The notes: a model not told the origin generated them from the letters alone. A stretch of 32,487 bases of DNA from Vulcanimicrobiota bacterium (GCA_019232905.1 JAFANA010000084.1:1-32487), one strand, 5' to 3'. Numbered from the stretch's first letter, positions 1 to 8,750 are shown. Made by a program: numbers and translations.

Positions 1-1223
1 GCGTAGTGCGGATACGTCTCGTTCGTGCCCCAGACGTCGTAGAACTTCATGTTGTCTTCTACTGTTGACGGCACGCCGTTGATCGCAGCCATTTCGCTGA
101 AGTGGCCGTTGAGCATACCTTCGGGACTTGCGCCGTTGTCGCCGCTGATGTAGATGATGAGCGTATTGTCGAGCTTACCGGTGTCCTCCACCGCCTGGAT
201 CACGCGGCCAATCTCGTGGTCCGTATAGGCAAGGTAGGCGGCGTAAACGTCCGCCTGACGAGTGAAGAGCTTTTTCTCGTCGTCGTTAAGCTCGTCCCAT
301 TTCTTTAGAGTGTCAGGCCAGTCCGTCAGTTGCGCGTCCTGCGGGATGACGCCCATCCGTTTTTGATTCGCATAGATCGTCTCGCGCAGCATGTTCCACC
401 CCTTGTCGAAGAGATGCATGTCGCCAATCTTCTTAACCCACTCCGGCGTGGGATGGTGCGGAGCGTGCGTGCCGCCCGGCGCGTAGTAGATCATGAACGG
501 CCGGTCGGGTTGCAACTCGTTCAGCGTGTTGATGCGTGCAATCGCCTCATCCGCCATTGCAGTGATCAGGTTCCAACCCGGATTCCCCAGATACGGCTCA
601 ATCGGCGTCGTGTTGCGGAACAAGTTATTCGGCGTCCACTGAGTTGTATCGTCGCCGATGAAGCCGTAATAATAGTCGAACCCTTTGATGGGCCCAGTCG
701 GCCAATTGTGGAACGGACCCGCCTGGCTCGCCTCCCACTGCGGGACGTTGTGATCCTTGCCGTACCACGATGTATCGTAGCCATGCTGTCGGAGAATCTC
801 GCCAATTGCAGTGGCTTCTCGCGGTATGACGCTGTCATAGCCTGGATACCCCGTTGCTTGGTCTACGACGACTCCGGTGTCGACCGAATGATGATTGCGG
901 CCTGTGAGCAAAGCAGCACGGGTCGGTGAGCAGAGTGCAGTGGTATGGAATCGGGTGTACCTCAGACCCATCTTCGCAACGCGGTCGAGTGCCGGCGTCG
1001 GGATCACTCCGCCAAACGTTGAAGGTGCGCCGAATCCAACGTCGTCGGTCATAACTAAGAGAATGTTGGGCGCACCCTTTGGTGGCACCGTGATTGGCGG
1101 CCACGACGGCGACGATTGGGCGGCATTGTGTTCTATCGTGCCTTTGAACGGCGCCCTTGGCGCCGGCAAAGAGTCGCCCGGGACAGTCCGCGTGCCGCCC
1201 GGGCCAGAATCGCTTCGGTTCAT
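1..1223 (-). CDS. Sulfatase (arylsulfatase family), C-terminus beyond the window
   Basis: Hydrolyses sulfate esters by family assignment; the substrate cannot be told. The frame is open from an ATG at 1221-1223 to the window edge (407 residues, no stop), so the C-terminal part is missing. Seen: metal-binding Asp pair at residues 60-61 (LLVMTDD), the formylglycine signature CSPTRAALLTGRN starting at Cys98 (C-x-P-x-R), a GGTHAPHH motif, and a late SGDNG motif that usually completes the calcium site. There is no obvious signal peptide; the first 50 residues are Pro/Gly-rich, so a cytoplasmic enzyme or a non-classical N-terminus is possible. The start is favoured by a purine-rich ribosome site (GGAGACGAGGA) immediately upstream. 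Activity would need a formylglycine-generating enzyme, which is not in this window. Family certain, specificity unknown. Confidence 0.93.
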   Translation of the reverse strand, partial: MNRSDSGPGGTRTVPGDSLPAPRAPFKGTIEHNAAQSSPSWPPITVPPKGAPNILLVMTDDVGFGAPSTFGGVIPTPALDRVAKMGLRYTRFHTTALCSPTRAALLTGRNHHSVDTGVVVDQATGYPGYDSVIPREATAIGEILRQHGYDTSWYGKDHNVPQWEASQAGPFHNWPTGPIKGFDYYYGFIGDDTTQWTPNNLFRNTTPIEPYLGNPGWNLITAMADEAIARINTLNELQPDRPFMIYYAPGGTHAPHHPTPEWVKKIGDMHLFDKGWNMLRETIYANQKRMGVIPQDAQLTDWPDTLKKWDELNDDEKKLFTRQADVYAAYLAYTDHEIGRVIQAVEDTGKLDNTLIIYISGDNGASPEGMLNGHFSEMAAINGVPSTVEDNMKFYDVWGTNETYPHY

Positions 1224-1660
1224 TCCTCGTCTCCTCTGCTGCATAACATTAGGTACGAGCGACTACTCGGTGGAGGGCAGGCACTGCTGCGCCGACCTAA
1301 TGTCGCGTACGGCAAATCGTGACCATCATCGCGCTGTCGCTTGAGATGGACGATGTACGACTTTATTGCATATCGCTCCAACATAGGTTCGCAAGCCGAA
1401 TCGTGCAAAAACCAGCCGTGAAGAAACATCCCGCGATGCATTTCGGATAGCGATACCGCGCGGAGTCGCTGGGTTTCTTCCCGCGGCATAGTGGCCCGCG
1501 TTATAGCCAGGCGGAGCTGCTGTTGTGCAAACTGCATGCGTTCCTGCAGCCTAAGAGCCTGCGGCGTTTGCAACTCCGAATACCCGGTGGACGCACCGGC
1601 CGATAACGCATCGATGACACGAATCTCGTCACCGTCTAAATGTTCGCCCTGTTTACACAA
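1220..1660 (-). CDS. Uncharacterised ORF upstream of the sulfatase (doubtful)
   Basis: A 146-codon minus-strand frame with a TTG start whose TGA overlaps the sulfatase ATG (ATGA), the arrangement expected for a coupled upstream gene. The first 110 residues look protein-like (a helical Gln/Arg-rich stretch around residues 35-65), but the last 30 are Ser/Pro/Arg-rich and resemble non-coding translation. No family is recognised. A second frame just upstream (stop at 1636-1638, open back to about 1820) also reads like protein, so this could be a frameshifted or decayed gene rather than an intact one. It may equally be chance. The good ribosome site of the sulfatase lies inside the end of this frame. 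Confidence 0.25.
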   Translation of the reverse strand: MCKQGEHLDGDEIRVIDALSAGASTGYSELQTPQALRLQERMQFAQQQLRLAITRATMPREETQRLRAVSLSEMHRGMFLHGWFLHDSACEPMLERYAIKSYIVHLKRQRDDGHDLPYATLGRRSSACPPPSSRSYLMLCSRGDEE

Positions 1661-2205
1661 ACGAATGCAATAGCATCGTCGCTCCAGCGATGCGCGTGAA
1701 AGAGTCGAAAATCTCGATGCGCGTGATCAAAGAATGCCGCTGCTGCTAAATCGAGCGACGCGACCCCTTCATCATGGACCCAACCGACCACTTCCGCCTT
1801 TATCGTGGCATAACTCGTGGTCTTAGATCATTGCCAGTGAACGCAAGCTGGCCCTCAGTTCAAAAGGCATTTCGATTTTACGGCTAAAGATTGTGCGCAC
1901 GCTATCCCAAAGTAGAAGACTTCTCGACAGTCCCGCGCGTGCAGTTTTACTTCCTTGGATCTCTTGATAGCGACTCGATATGCTACGACGCGCGTGCACA
2001 ATCCGCAGTTTGACGACGGGTGTACGGGCGGTGGCAGTTTTTTGAACGGCCGCAACATGCCCTTGCACCACTGAACCTCTTAGCACGTTGTTCGGCAAAG
2101 GCGGTGAGAACCGCGCATCCTGCGACGATACGGCGTCCTCGATATTGGTCCGACACTGCCAGCCGGTTACTGACACGGCATTCCCGAAAGGTCAGGACAC
2201 AACGG
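1661..2205. other. Intergenic stretch without a convincing gene
   Basis: No frame here shows a recognisable domain, ribosome site or homology. A minus-strand frame of about 58 codons ending at 1636-1638 has a protein-like composition but no ATG and may be a remnant. The promoters of the minus-strand sulfatase and the plus-strand MgtC-like gene should lie here, but I could not pick out a well-spaced -35/-10 pair. Confidence 0.4.
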
Positions 2206-2649
2206 ATGTCACACCACGGTCTCGTATTTGGCGGGTTCCTGGCACGCCTGGCTTTCAGCGCAATGTTGGGCCTTATCATCGGCTACGAGCGACAATGGCG
2301 AGGCAGACCAGCGGGAGCACACACTACCGGTCTAGTTGCTGCCGGAGCGGCAATTTTTGCGGCGATTGGGCCGGTGCTGGAAGGCGCCACAGCTGAACGC
2401 ATCATTGCTAATATCGTAACGGGCGTCGGATTTCTCGCCGGCGGCGTGATATTGCGAGATGGAGTCAACGTTACGGGGCTTAACACGGCCGCGACGATCT
2501 GGTCTACGGCTGCTGTTGGGGCACTCACAGGAGTTGGCTTGTATCGCGAGGCGTTCGCAGGGACGATTGCAATACTGGCAGTTAATCTGTTAGCCGAACC
2601 AATCGCAGCGATGATTAGCGCGCACATCAAAAGAGGCCAAAAGCAATAG
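2206..2649 (+). CDS. MgtC/SapB family inner-membrane protein
   Basis: A 147-residue membrane protein of the MgtC/SapB family. Members are linked to growth in low magnesium and, in pathogens, to intracellular survival and control of membrane ATPases; the role here is not shown. Seen: a first membrane helix, then the family hallmark GYERQWRGRPAG at residues 26-37, a helix at about 41-55, GVGFLAGGVI at 73-82, GLNTAATIWSTAAVG at 91-105 and a last helix at about 117-135. It matches the short form, which lacks the C-terminal cytoplasmic ACT-like domain of true MgtC. The reading frame is open back to 2020, but that extension is Arg-rich and unlike the family; the ATG at 2206 begins the conserved part and has an AGGA about 10 bases upstream. 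It stands alone between minus-strand genes. Confidence 0.85.
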   Translation: MSHHGLVFGGFLARLAFSAMLGLIIGYERQWRGRPAGAHTTGLVAAGAAIFAAIGPVLEGATAERIIANIVTGVGFLAGGVILRDGVNVTGLNTAATIWSTAAVGALTGVGLYREAFAGTIAILAVNLLAEPIAAMISAHIKRGQKQ

Positions 2650-2835
2650 GGTTCGTGCGGACCCGGCTTCCAATGACGATTGTTTGAGGCGGCCGCGTCT
2701 GACGTGTAGCCCTGAGTTATGCCGCCGATAGGTCGAGAGGTAGCGTGATGGGTCCAAGATCGCTAGCCAACCGTCTCATCGCACGATCCGATGTGACGAT
2801 CGTCGAGCTGTGCGCGTGCCCTTCGAACCTCGCCG

Positions 2836-4227
2836 TTACCTCATCAACTCTATATCAGGCAGTTTGAAGGTTTTGTTCCAAAATTCTTCCGTGCCGCCGT
2901 AGAAACGCATGACGGGCATTGGGTGCTTTCCTTGCGTGGGAATCCAGTTAGACTCAAGCCCCGTTGGTGGTTGCGGCCCAAAGTAAATATCGACACTCCC
3001 GTCCTCGTTTGCTTTCATGTTGGATTTGTCATACGAACTGAACCCCACACGGTCGAGTGGATTGTAGATGAAAGCCCAAGTTGCGAAATCATAAATAATC
3101 AGCGCCCAAAACTGCTTGACCGGCATGTCCTTGGGGACGTGCAGTTTGTAGTCCTTATCGCCGTCAAGCCGACGTCCATCACTATCTGCAATAGCGCACA
3201 AATACGCGGTAGCAGGTTGCTTGGGGAATTTCCCAGGGTAGTACGTACCGACGTGATACATATCTGAGCGGTTGTCGTAGAACAGTCCAGTAGGCGTATC
3301 CCAAACCACGCTGCCTTGTGGGTCCAAGATAAAGAAGTAACTGTAATGGCGATCGCTCCAGAACAGATTGTTGTCCTGAACGTCATAGAAGCGATCTTGC
3401 ATATAGAAGTAGGCGTCCACAACCGCGCGCTCCATCGCGGCCTTGTATTTCAAGGGCGGCCTGAATGGCATGCCAGATTCGATCCCAATAGTCGCCAGCA
3501 TTTGCATGATCGCCTTGTCACGAGTACGCACAGGCTCGCCGCTTAGCGCATCGTAGAGGTCCTGAAAGTAGCGAAAGTCATAGAACGGAAGAGTCGATAG
3601 CCGATCGGGCCAAGCGTCAACAAATCGAGTTGGCTTCGGATTGTTGGCCTCCGTCAGCGAATACAACTTTAGCGTCTCTGCATACGTTTGAGCGTCGACA
3701 TCGGTCATCCCAGGCAATCGGATGGAGCGAAACGCAAACTGTATGCGGTAGTTCTTTGAACGTATCGCGATGTAGCCGCTTGGTGGGGTTTCTTTGTAAT
3801 CCGGCGGCAAAAACAGAAGTTTTGCGCCTTTCCCTTGGTCCACACCGGACGGCCCCACGTCGGCAATGGTCTCCTGCCACGCATCCACCACCTGCCCGTA
3901 GAGGACGCCTTTGTCGGACGCCGGCGGAATCTCAAGTACAACCGGACCACTCTGCAAATTTGCGTTCGCTGCGATATACGGCGTCGCATTGTTGGCCGTG
4001 AGTAGCTCGTGCCGCGTTGTCGCCGGACGGGACATCGCCATGATGTCATTGTCGTTGACTCCCAGGGCGAAAAGGCCTCGACGAATTCCATAGACACCGA
4101 CTGCCGGTTGTGACCAGATCACCGCCTCGAACGCTCTCTGGTATACGACCTGTTCCTCAAGATCTTTGACAGACGGTTTGGCACCGGGCGAAGGTTGCCC
4201 GCCGAGCGGTTCCGTTTGCGTAATCAT
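2836..4227 (-). CDS. DUF1254/DUF1214 domain protein
   Basis: A 463-residue protein with the two-domain layout of the DUF1254 (about residues 50-180) and DUF1214 (about 300-450) families. Visible family stretches include NNATPYIAANANLQSGPVV in the first domain, and the Trp/Tyr-rich WALIIYDFATWAFIYNP and GSVDIYFGPQPP in the second. The biochemical function of these domains is not established. Most family members carry a secretion signal; none is evident here, so a cytoplasmic location or a lost signal is possible. I chose the ATG at 4225-4227 over the in-frame GTG two codons upstream, because GGAGG lies five bases before this ATG and overlaps the GTG. DUF1254 genes often occur near sulfatases in soil bacteria; that is background knowledge, not proof of a shared pathway. 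Confidence 0.9.
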   Translation of the reverse strand: MITQTEPLGGQPSPGAKPSVKDLEEQVVYQRAFEAVIWSQPAVGVYGIRRGLFALGVNDNDIMAMSRPATTRHELLTANNATPYIAANANLQSGPVVLEIPPASDKGVLYGQVVDAWQETIADVGPSGVDQGKGAKLLFLPPDYKETPPSGYIAIRSKNYRIQFAFRSIRLPGMTDVDAQTYAETLKLYSLTEANNPKPTRFVDAWPDRLSTLPFYDFRYFQDLYDALSGEPVRTRDKAIMQMLATIGIESGMPFRPPLKYKAAMERAVVDAYFYMQDRFYDVQDNNLFWSDRHYSYFFILDPQGSVVWDTPTGLFYDNRSDMYHVGTYYPGKFPKQPATAYLCAIADSDGRRLDGDKDYKLHVPKDMPVKQFWALIIYDFATWAFIYNPLDRVGFSSYDKSNMKANEDGSVDIYFGPQPPTGLESNWIPTQGKHPMPVMRFYGGTEEFWNKTFKLPDIELMR

Positions 4228-4923
4228 GTGCACCTCCAGGGGCGGACCTAACGTTCCAACGGGCGACGATCAATTCGGCGCCGCGCATGATTTGTCCGAT
4301 CAATCTTACGTGCGCCTGTCCGAAATGGCATTGTCTCCGGAGTGATTTTTCGCGATCGTGAGAGATAGTATTCTGATGTTTTGGCTTCGCTATCCTGGAC
4401 TCGGATGCGACAAGTGCATGCTGATTTTGCACTTCACATTGCCCGGAATCGATGTCGATCGTTTCTGCAGATTTGGCGGAGTAAATCGGGTTTTTATTGC
4501 GTTGTATAGCGCGTAATCAAGACAATGAGAGTGATTTCGCACGGCTAAACAACCAAGGCACTGTCGGCGCTTGGTTCGGTCTGCTGCTGATCGACTCATT
4601 TGCGCACGAGACTTCGAAGTGAAGAGCGTGATCAAGAAAGTACGCGAACCATAATGGCGCCCGTCGCCGGACATAAAGCAGCTCAGATCATTGACAGACG
4701 GGATAGAAGCACTGCTCAAAGTCTGTAGTATCCCGAACGAGCTCAAGCCGTTATACGCGATCGCCGCTTTGAACCGAGGCAGAGCGTTGATGTATGCTGT
4801 GGACTGAACACGGCTGAACTTCAATATCGGGGCGATCCACAAGCTCGGCCCCGGTGGCGTAAACGAATTGGGACGCTGCATTGTGAAGCGCCGCTTACCC
4901 GAAACCGAAGAAACGTCACGCAG
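4228..4923. other. Long AT-richer intergenic stretch, possibly a decayed gene
   Basis: About 700 bases with no intact gene. The minus-strand frame at 4390-4881 (163 codons) lacks a recognisable domain and a ribosome site. On the plus strand one frame from about 4550 to 4940 reads like protein but is interrupted by a TAA and a TGA, suggesting an old degraded gene. Base composition is visibly lower in GC than the operon that follows. Confidence 0.4.
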
Positions 4924-5116
4924 TCCCGTTTACTTCTGTGCGTCCCGTCTGCTTTTGCAGAATCCCACCTGCTTTGTGGTTCACAGCACATAACGCCGCG
5001 AGGTCAAGGCGGCGCAGGCTAACTCACGCTGCGCTGCCACGGTCTCACCAGGTTGTGCGAGTCCCGCTGACTTTCGTCGGATCTCACGCACTTTTGAAGT
5101 TCACAATTGCCTTTGG
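4924..5116. promoter_or_regulatory. Tandem ~20-bp degenerate repeat, probable MraZ operator array
   Basis: A pyrimidine motif TCYCR recurs at 4924, 4943, 4963, 5023, 5043, 5062 and 5082, with weaker TTCAC at 4980 and 5100. A second submotif CTTTYG follows nine bases later in the better units (4933, 4952, 4972, 5071, 5091, 5111). The spacings are 19-20 bases, about two helical turns, and the outer two groups of three stay in phase across a more degenerate middle. Read on the other strand these are AAAG and GGGA purine blocks alternating about every 10 bases. MraZ proteins are known to bind tandem TGGGN or AAAGTG-type direct repeats upstream of their own genes. The last unit overlaps the -35 box of the promoter at 5107-5135. 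The assignment as MraZ operator is inference. Confidence 0.6.
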
Positions 5117-5135
5117 GTTTCTGAGGGGGTATAGT
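5107..5135 (+). promoter_or_regulatory. Promoter of the dcw operon
   Basis: A -35 box TTGCCT at 5107-5112 and a -10 box TATAGT at 5130-5135 are separated by exactly 17 bases, close to the sigma70 consensus. Transcription would start near 5142, leaving a leader of about 33 bases before the TTG start of mraZ. The adjoining repeat array suggests repression by MraZ. Confidence 0.75.
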
Positions 5136-5174
5136 GGAGCAAAGTGGTGTTTGGTGGTGCCGTGGGGAGGGACT

Positions 5175-5618
5175 TTGCAGACGGACCTGCCGCGCTTTAC
5201 GGGATCGGTGGAGCATGCCCTAGACGACAAGGGGCGCCTCATCGTCCCTGCGCGTTTTCGAGAGCGACTGGGGACCGGCTTCGTGATTTCGATTGCCGAG
5301 CCGGAGCCGTGTCTCGTTCTCTACCCGGAGCCCGCCTGGGCCCAGGTGTGCGCGCGTTTAGAGGAAGCTCCGCGCAAGGACGAGCGATACCGCCGTCTCG
5401 TCCGGCACATCTTCGCTCACACAGAGGAAGTCGCATGCGACAGCCAGGGCCGCCTGCTGATCCCCGCAGCTCTGCGTTCGTATGCCGGCATCAATCGTGA
5501 AGTTGTCTCGGTGGGTTCCCTCACCCGGGTCGAGGTCTGGGCGAAGGAACGCTACGCCGAGTACGCCAGTCCCGGAGGCGAGGTGGCCGATCTCATGGCC
5601 GACCTCGGACTCTACTGA
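5175..5618 (+). CDS. mraZ: Transcriptional regulator MraZ
   Basis: First gene of the dcw cluster; MraZ is a DNA-binding repressor of its own operon built from two SpoVT/AbrB-like halves. Seen: the first half at residues 10-32 with EHALDDKGRLIVPARFRERL, and the second at about 85-106 with CDSQGRLLIPAALRS; total 147 residues, normal for the family (about 143-150). The frame stays open back to 4938, but that part translates the repeat array. The TTG at 5175 is chosen because GGAGGG lies four to five bases upstream and the conserved sequence begins immediately after. An in-frame GTG slightly upstream is less likely. The gene is 15 bases ahead of rsmH and in the same frame. Confidence 0.92.
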   Translation: MQTDLPRFTGSVEHALDDKGRLIVPARFRERLGTGFVISIAEPEPCLVLYPEPAWAQVCARLEEAPRKDERYRRLVRHIFAHTEEVACDSQGRLLIPAALRSYAGINREVVSVGSLTRVEVWAKERYAEYASPGGEVADLMADLGLY

Positions 5619-5633
5619 TGTGGTGCGTTCGTA

Positions 5634-6503
5634 GTGCACCAGTCGGTTCTGCTCGCCCAATCACTGGAATATCTGGCGATCCGGCCGGATGGGATTTACG
5701 TCGATGCAACGTTCGGCGCGGGTGGCCACTCGCGCGCGATTTTGCAACGGTTGAGTGGTGGCCGTCTAATAGCGATCGACGCGGATCCCGAAGCTGTGGA
5801 TCGCGCCCGTGCGATCGACGATCGCGCATTTACCTTCGTTCCGGCAAATTTCTCCGAACTGCGTCGCGTACTCGACGAGTGTGGGATCGGGTCAGTCGAC
5901 GGAGTCCTCTTCGATTTGGGGGTATCGTCGATGCAGCTGGATGATGCACAACGCGGCTTTTCATTTCGTGAAAGCGCGCCGCTCGATATGCGCATGAACC
6001 CGTATGTGGGGCGAAGCGCGTACGACATTCTCGCGACCGCGTCCGAACGAGAACTCGCGGACATCTTCTTTAAATACGGCGAAGAGCGCGCGGCGCGGCG
6101 CATCGCGCACGCGATCGTCGAACGCCGGACCGAGGGGCGGCTTCCCAAGACGACGATGGAGTTCGCTGCGATGATCTCCGGCATCGTTCATCGCCCCGGC
6201 AAACGCGAACGGATTCATCCGGCGACGCGCGTGTTTCAAGCATTGCGCATTGCGGTCAACGACGAACTCGGTGCGCTGCGCGAAGGCTTGAACGGCGCAA
6301 TCGAGAGTTTGTGCTCGGCAGGCCGCGTCGTCGCGATCAGCTTCCATTCGCTCGAAGACCGCATTGTGAAGCAGACGTTCCGCGACGACGAGCGAGTCGA
6401 CGTCGTAACTAAAAAACCGGTCATTCCCGACGAAGCGGAGATGGCCGAGAACCCACGTGCGCGCAGCGCCAAACTGCGCGCCGCTCAACGGAAGGCAAGC
6501 TAA
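5634..6503 (+). CDS. rsmH: 16S rRNA (cytosine1402-N4)-methyltransferase RsmH
   Basis: Methylates N4 of C1402 in the decoding centre of 16S rRNA using S-adenosylmethionine; a constant second gene of dcw clusters (formerly mraW). Seen: SAM-binding DATFGAGGHS at residues 24-33, the family stretch FDLGVSSMQLDDAQRGFSF in the middle third, HPATRVFQALRIAVNDEL, and the C-terminal SFHSLEDRIVK. Length 289 is slightly short of E. coli RsmH (313) but complete. Start is GTG at 5634, where MHQSVLL matches the usual family beginning (HxxVLL). It follows the mraZ stop by 15 bases and precedes the ftsL-like gene by 6. Confidence 0.96.
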   Translation: MHQSVLLAQSLEYLAIRPDGIYVDATFGAGGHSRAILQRLSGGRLIAIDADPEAVDRARAIDDRAFTFVPANFSELRRVLDECGIGSVDGVLFDLGVSSMQLDDAQRGFSFRESAPLDMRMNPYVGRSAYDILATASERELADIFFKYGEERAARRIAHAIVERRTEGRLPKTTMEFAAMISGIVHRPGKRERIHPATRVFQALRIAVNDELGALREGLNGAIESLCSAGRVVAISFHSLEDRIVKQTFRDDERVDVVTKKPVIPDEAEMAENPRARSAKLRAAQRKAS

Positions 6504-6509
6504 GCGACG

Positions 6510-6965
6510 ATGGCTCTCGCGCAACCGGCATACGCGCCCAAACCAAAACCACGCATTCCCAATCCGCGTACCGCCCGCAATGCAACGCAAAAGCGCATCG
6601 TAAAGACGAATCGCGCGCGCTATGCATCGCTCGTTCGTGTCGGAGCGGTGCTAGCGCTCGTACTCACCGGCTTGATGGCGTACGTGATGCTCACGTCGAA
6701 CGTGACGAGCTTGACCTACGCCGTCGCGAAAGCGCATCACCAGCGCGACGTGCTCCAGCAGCAAACGGCGATTCTCGCCGATCGCATCGCGACCGCGAGT
6801 TCCGACGAACGACTCGCCGCGATGGCGCGCAAGTTACAAATGTCCGATCCGCAGCTTTTCGCCGTCGTACACCTTGCTCCACAACAAATCTCAACCTCGC
6901 ATCTTGCGGTGATTGACTCGATAGCAGGCTGGTTCACGCCGACGTCACGGATGCAGGCGCATTAG
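6510..6965 (+). CDS. ftsL: FtsL-like cell-division membrane protein
   Basis: A 151-residue bitopic protein in the position of ftsL between rsmH and ftsI. Seen: a basic, Pro-rich cytoplasmic N-terminus (residues 1-40, many Lys/Arg), one hydrophobic helix at about 41-61, then an extracytoplasmic helical segment at about 67-105 rich in Gln/Ala that could form a coiled coil, and a short C-terminal tail. FtsL sequences are barely conserved, so the call rests on size, topology and context. In the family it pairs with FtsB and FtsQ to activate FtsW-FtsI; no ftsQ or ftsB is seen in this window. It lies 6 bases after rsmH and 12 before ftsI. Confidence 0.8.
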   Translation: MALAQPAYAPKPKPRIPNPRTARNATQKRIVKTNRARYASLVRVGAVLALVLTGLMAYVMLTSNVTSLTYAVAKAHHQRDVLQQQTAILADRIATASSDERLAAMARKLQMSDPQLFAVVHLAPQQISTSHLAVIDSIAGWFTPTSRMQAH

Positions 6966-6977
6966 GTAATCGCGAAC

Positions 6978-8750
6978 GTGGCTGCAAAAAGCCTCAGTCA
7001 CCAGCGACAGTTCGCGCGCGTCGGGCCGATGCGCGCGAAAGTGTTTTTCTATATCTGTGCGGCAATGGCGCTGTTTTTGATGTGGCGGCTCTACAAAGTG
7101 CAGGTGTTGGACGGGCCGGAGCTCGCGCGTCTTGCGCTTGCGCAGCGTTCGGATACGGTGGAAGTTTTTGCCCGGCGCGGCAGTATCACGGATCGCGACG
7201 GCAACGTGCTCGTGCGCTCTCTTCCCTCCGAGAGCGTCTATGCGGTGCCGCACGACATCGTCGACACGGAATCGACCATCGTCAAACTGCAGAAGCTCTT
7301 CGGGAAGCTTTCGCCCGATACGGTCGCCGCGCTGCGCGACAAAAAGTTGTGGTTTATCTGGATCGCCCGGAAGATCCCGGCCGACGTTGCCGATCGCGTG
7401 CGCGCGCTCGAACTCCCCGGCATCCAACTGCAAGAAGAAGACAGCGGAAAGCGCGTCGACATGGCCGGCAAGATGGCCTCGACGATGCTCGGATTCGTCG
7501 GTACCGATGAAAACGGTCTCGATGGGCTCGAGTATTCGTTCGATTCGATTCTCAAAGGTGACTCGGGGCGTGTAACGCTCGAAACGGACGAGTTCGGGCG
7601 GCCGATACCGTTCGGTCAGCAGCATGTCGTCAAAGCGGCGCAACCAGGCCTCAACGTCGAGTTGACGCTGGATTCGTATCTGCAGTACGTGTCGGAAGCA
7701 GCGCTCGCCGAACAAGTCGCGAACTATCATGCGCTCGACGGAACCGCGATCGTGATGGATCCGTGGACCGGCGAAGTCCTTGCCATGGCGAATATCCCCG
7801 ACTTCGATCCCAACCACTTCTGGAAGTTCAAAGACGACGACCGGCGCGATCGCGCGGTCACCGACGCGTACGAACCCGGGTCGACCTTCAAGCTCATCAC
7901 CGCCGCTGCGGCGCTGGAATCGGGGAAGGTTACGCTGCAGTCGCGTTTCCCCGCGCGCGAGGCAATCGAAGTCGGTGGACGGGTCATTCACAACGCCGAT
8001 GACGATATGCCGGCGATCGGCAGCTCGGAGACGCTCGAGCAAATCATTCAGTATTCGCACAACGTCGGCGCGGCGGAAGTCGGCATGTCGATCGGCGCGC
8101 GCACGTTCTACGATATGGAACGGAAGTCGGGATTCGGCGTGCCGACCAATATCGAACTCCCGGGCGAGAACCCCGGCATCGTTCCCGACCCGAAGGACTG
8201 GAGTGATTCGTCGCTTGCGACGATGGCGTTCGGTCAAGGCGTTTCGGTCACGCCGATTGCGATGGCGCGCTACTACTGTGCGATTGCCAACGGAGGACTG
8301 CTGATGCGTCCTCGTATCGTGCGCGCGATTACTGATGCGCAAGGAAAGACGGAGTACACGTATCCGGCCGAAGTCGAGCACCGCGTGTTTTCCGAGAAGA
8401 CGGCTGCCGAACTTCGCCGGTTTTTGCGCGCGGTCGTTTTACACGGCACCGGCGACCCTTCGGCGCAGATTCCCGGATACACGACGGCCGGTAAAACCGG
8501 TACGGCGCAGATGGTCGTCAACGGCTTTTACGACCCGGGCTGGTACGCTGCGTCGTTTATCGGCATGATTCCGGCGGAACATCCGCGCTACGTCGTATAC
8601 GTGAAAATCGAGCATCCGATCGGGTCGTATTACGGCGGCGTTGTCGCGGCGCCGGCGTTTACGAAAATTGCACGCGCAGCGATGCTGCATGACGGGATCT
8701 TGCCGTCGCCCTCGCCGCCTCCCGCAAAGCCGGGAGCGCATAACCAATGA
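6978..8750 (+). CDS. ftsI: Septal transpeptidase FtsI (PBP3, class B PBP)
   Basis: Cross-links septal peptidoglycan as the transpeptidase partner of FtsW. Seen: one membrane anchor at about residues 19-37, the class B pedestal region with RGSITDRDGNVL at about 67-78, and a transpeptidase domain with the three penicillin-binding motifs: STFK with catalytic Ser302, SHN at 360-362 and KTG at 506-508. Length 590 is normal. There is no extra C-terminal PASTA domain; the tail is a short Pro-rich stretch. GTG start at 6978. Its last bases overlap murE by four (ATGA), indicating translational coupling. A large open frame on the opposite strand is a shadow of this gene. Confidence 0.96.
   Translation: MAAKSLSHQRQFARVGPMRAKVFFYICAAMALFLMWRLYKVQVLDGPELARLALAQRSDTVEVFARRGSITDRDGNVLVRSLPSESVYAVPHDIVDTESTIVKLQKLFGKLSPDTVAALRDKKLWFIWIARKIPADVADRVRALELPGIQLQEEDSGKRVDMAGKMASTMLGFVGTDENGLDGLEYSFDSILKGDSGRVTLETDEFGRPIPFGQQHVVKAAQPGLNVELTLDSYLQYVSEAALAEQVANYHALDGTAIVMDPWTGEVLAMANIPDFDPNHFWKFKDDDRRDRAVTDAYEPGSTFKLITAAAALESGKVTLQSRFPAREAIEVGGRVIHNADDDMPAIGSSETLEQIIQYSHNVGAAEVGMSIGARTFYDMERKSGFGVPTNIELPGENPGIVPDPKDWSDSSLATMAFGQGVSVTPIAMARYYCAIANGGLLMRPRIVRAITDAQGKTEYTYPAEVEHRVFSEKTAAELRRFLRAVVLHGTGDPSAQIPGYTTAGKTGTAQMVVNGFYDPGWYAASFIGMIPAEHPRYVVYVKIEHPIGSYYGGVVAAPAFTKIARAAMLHDGILPSPSPPPAKPGAHNQ

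Noticed and set aside
4390..4881. 163-codon minus-strand ORF
   Set aside because: No ribosome site, no domain and Ser/Arg-rich composition; probably chance.
4924..5116. CRISPR array
   Set aside because: Repeats are short, degenerate and spaced at two helical turns with no unique spacers of normal length; no cas genes.
4938..5174. N-terminal extension of mraZ
   Set aside because: It translates the operator array and promoter; the ribosome site and the family N-terminus point to the TTG at 5175.
6945..8381. 478-codon minus-strand open frame
   Set aside because: It is antisense to ftsI, Arg/His-rich and without a domain; long antisense frames are expected in GC-rich coding DNA.
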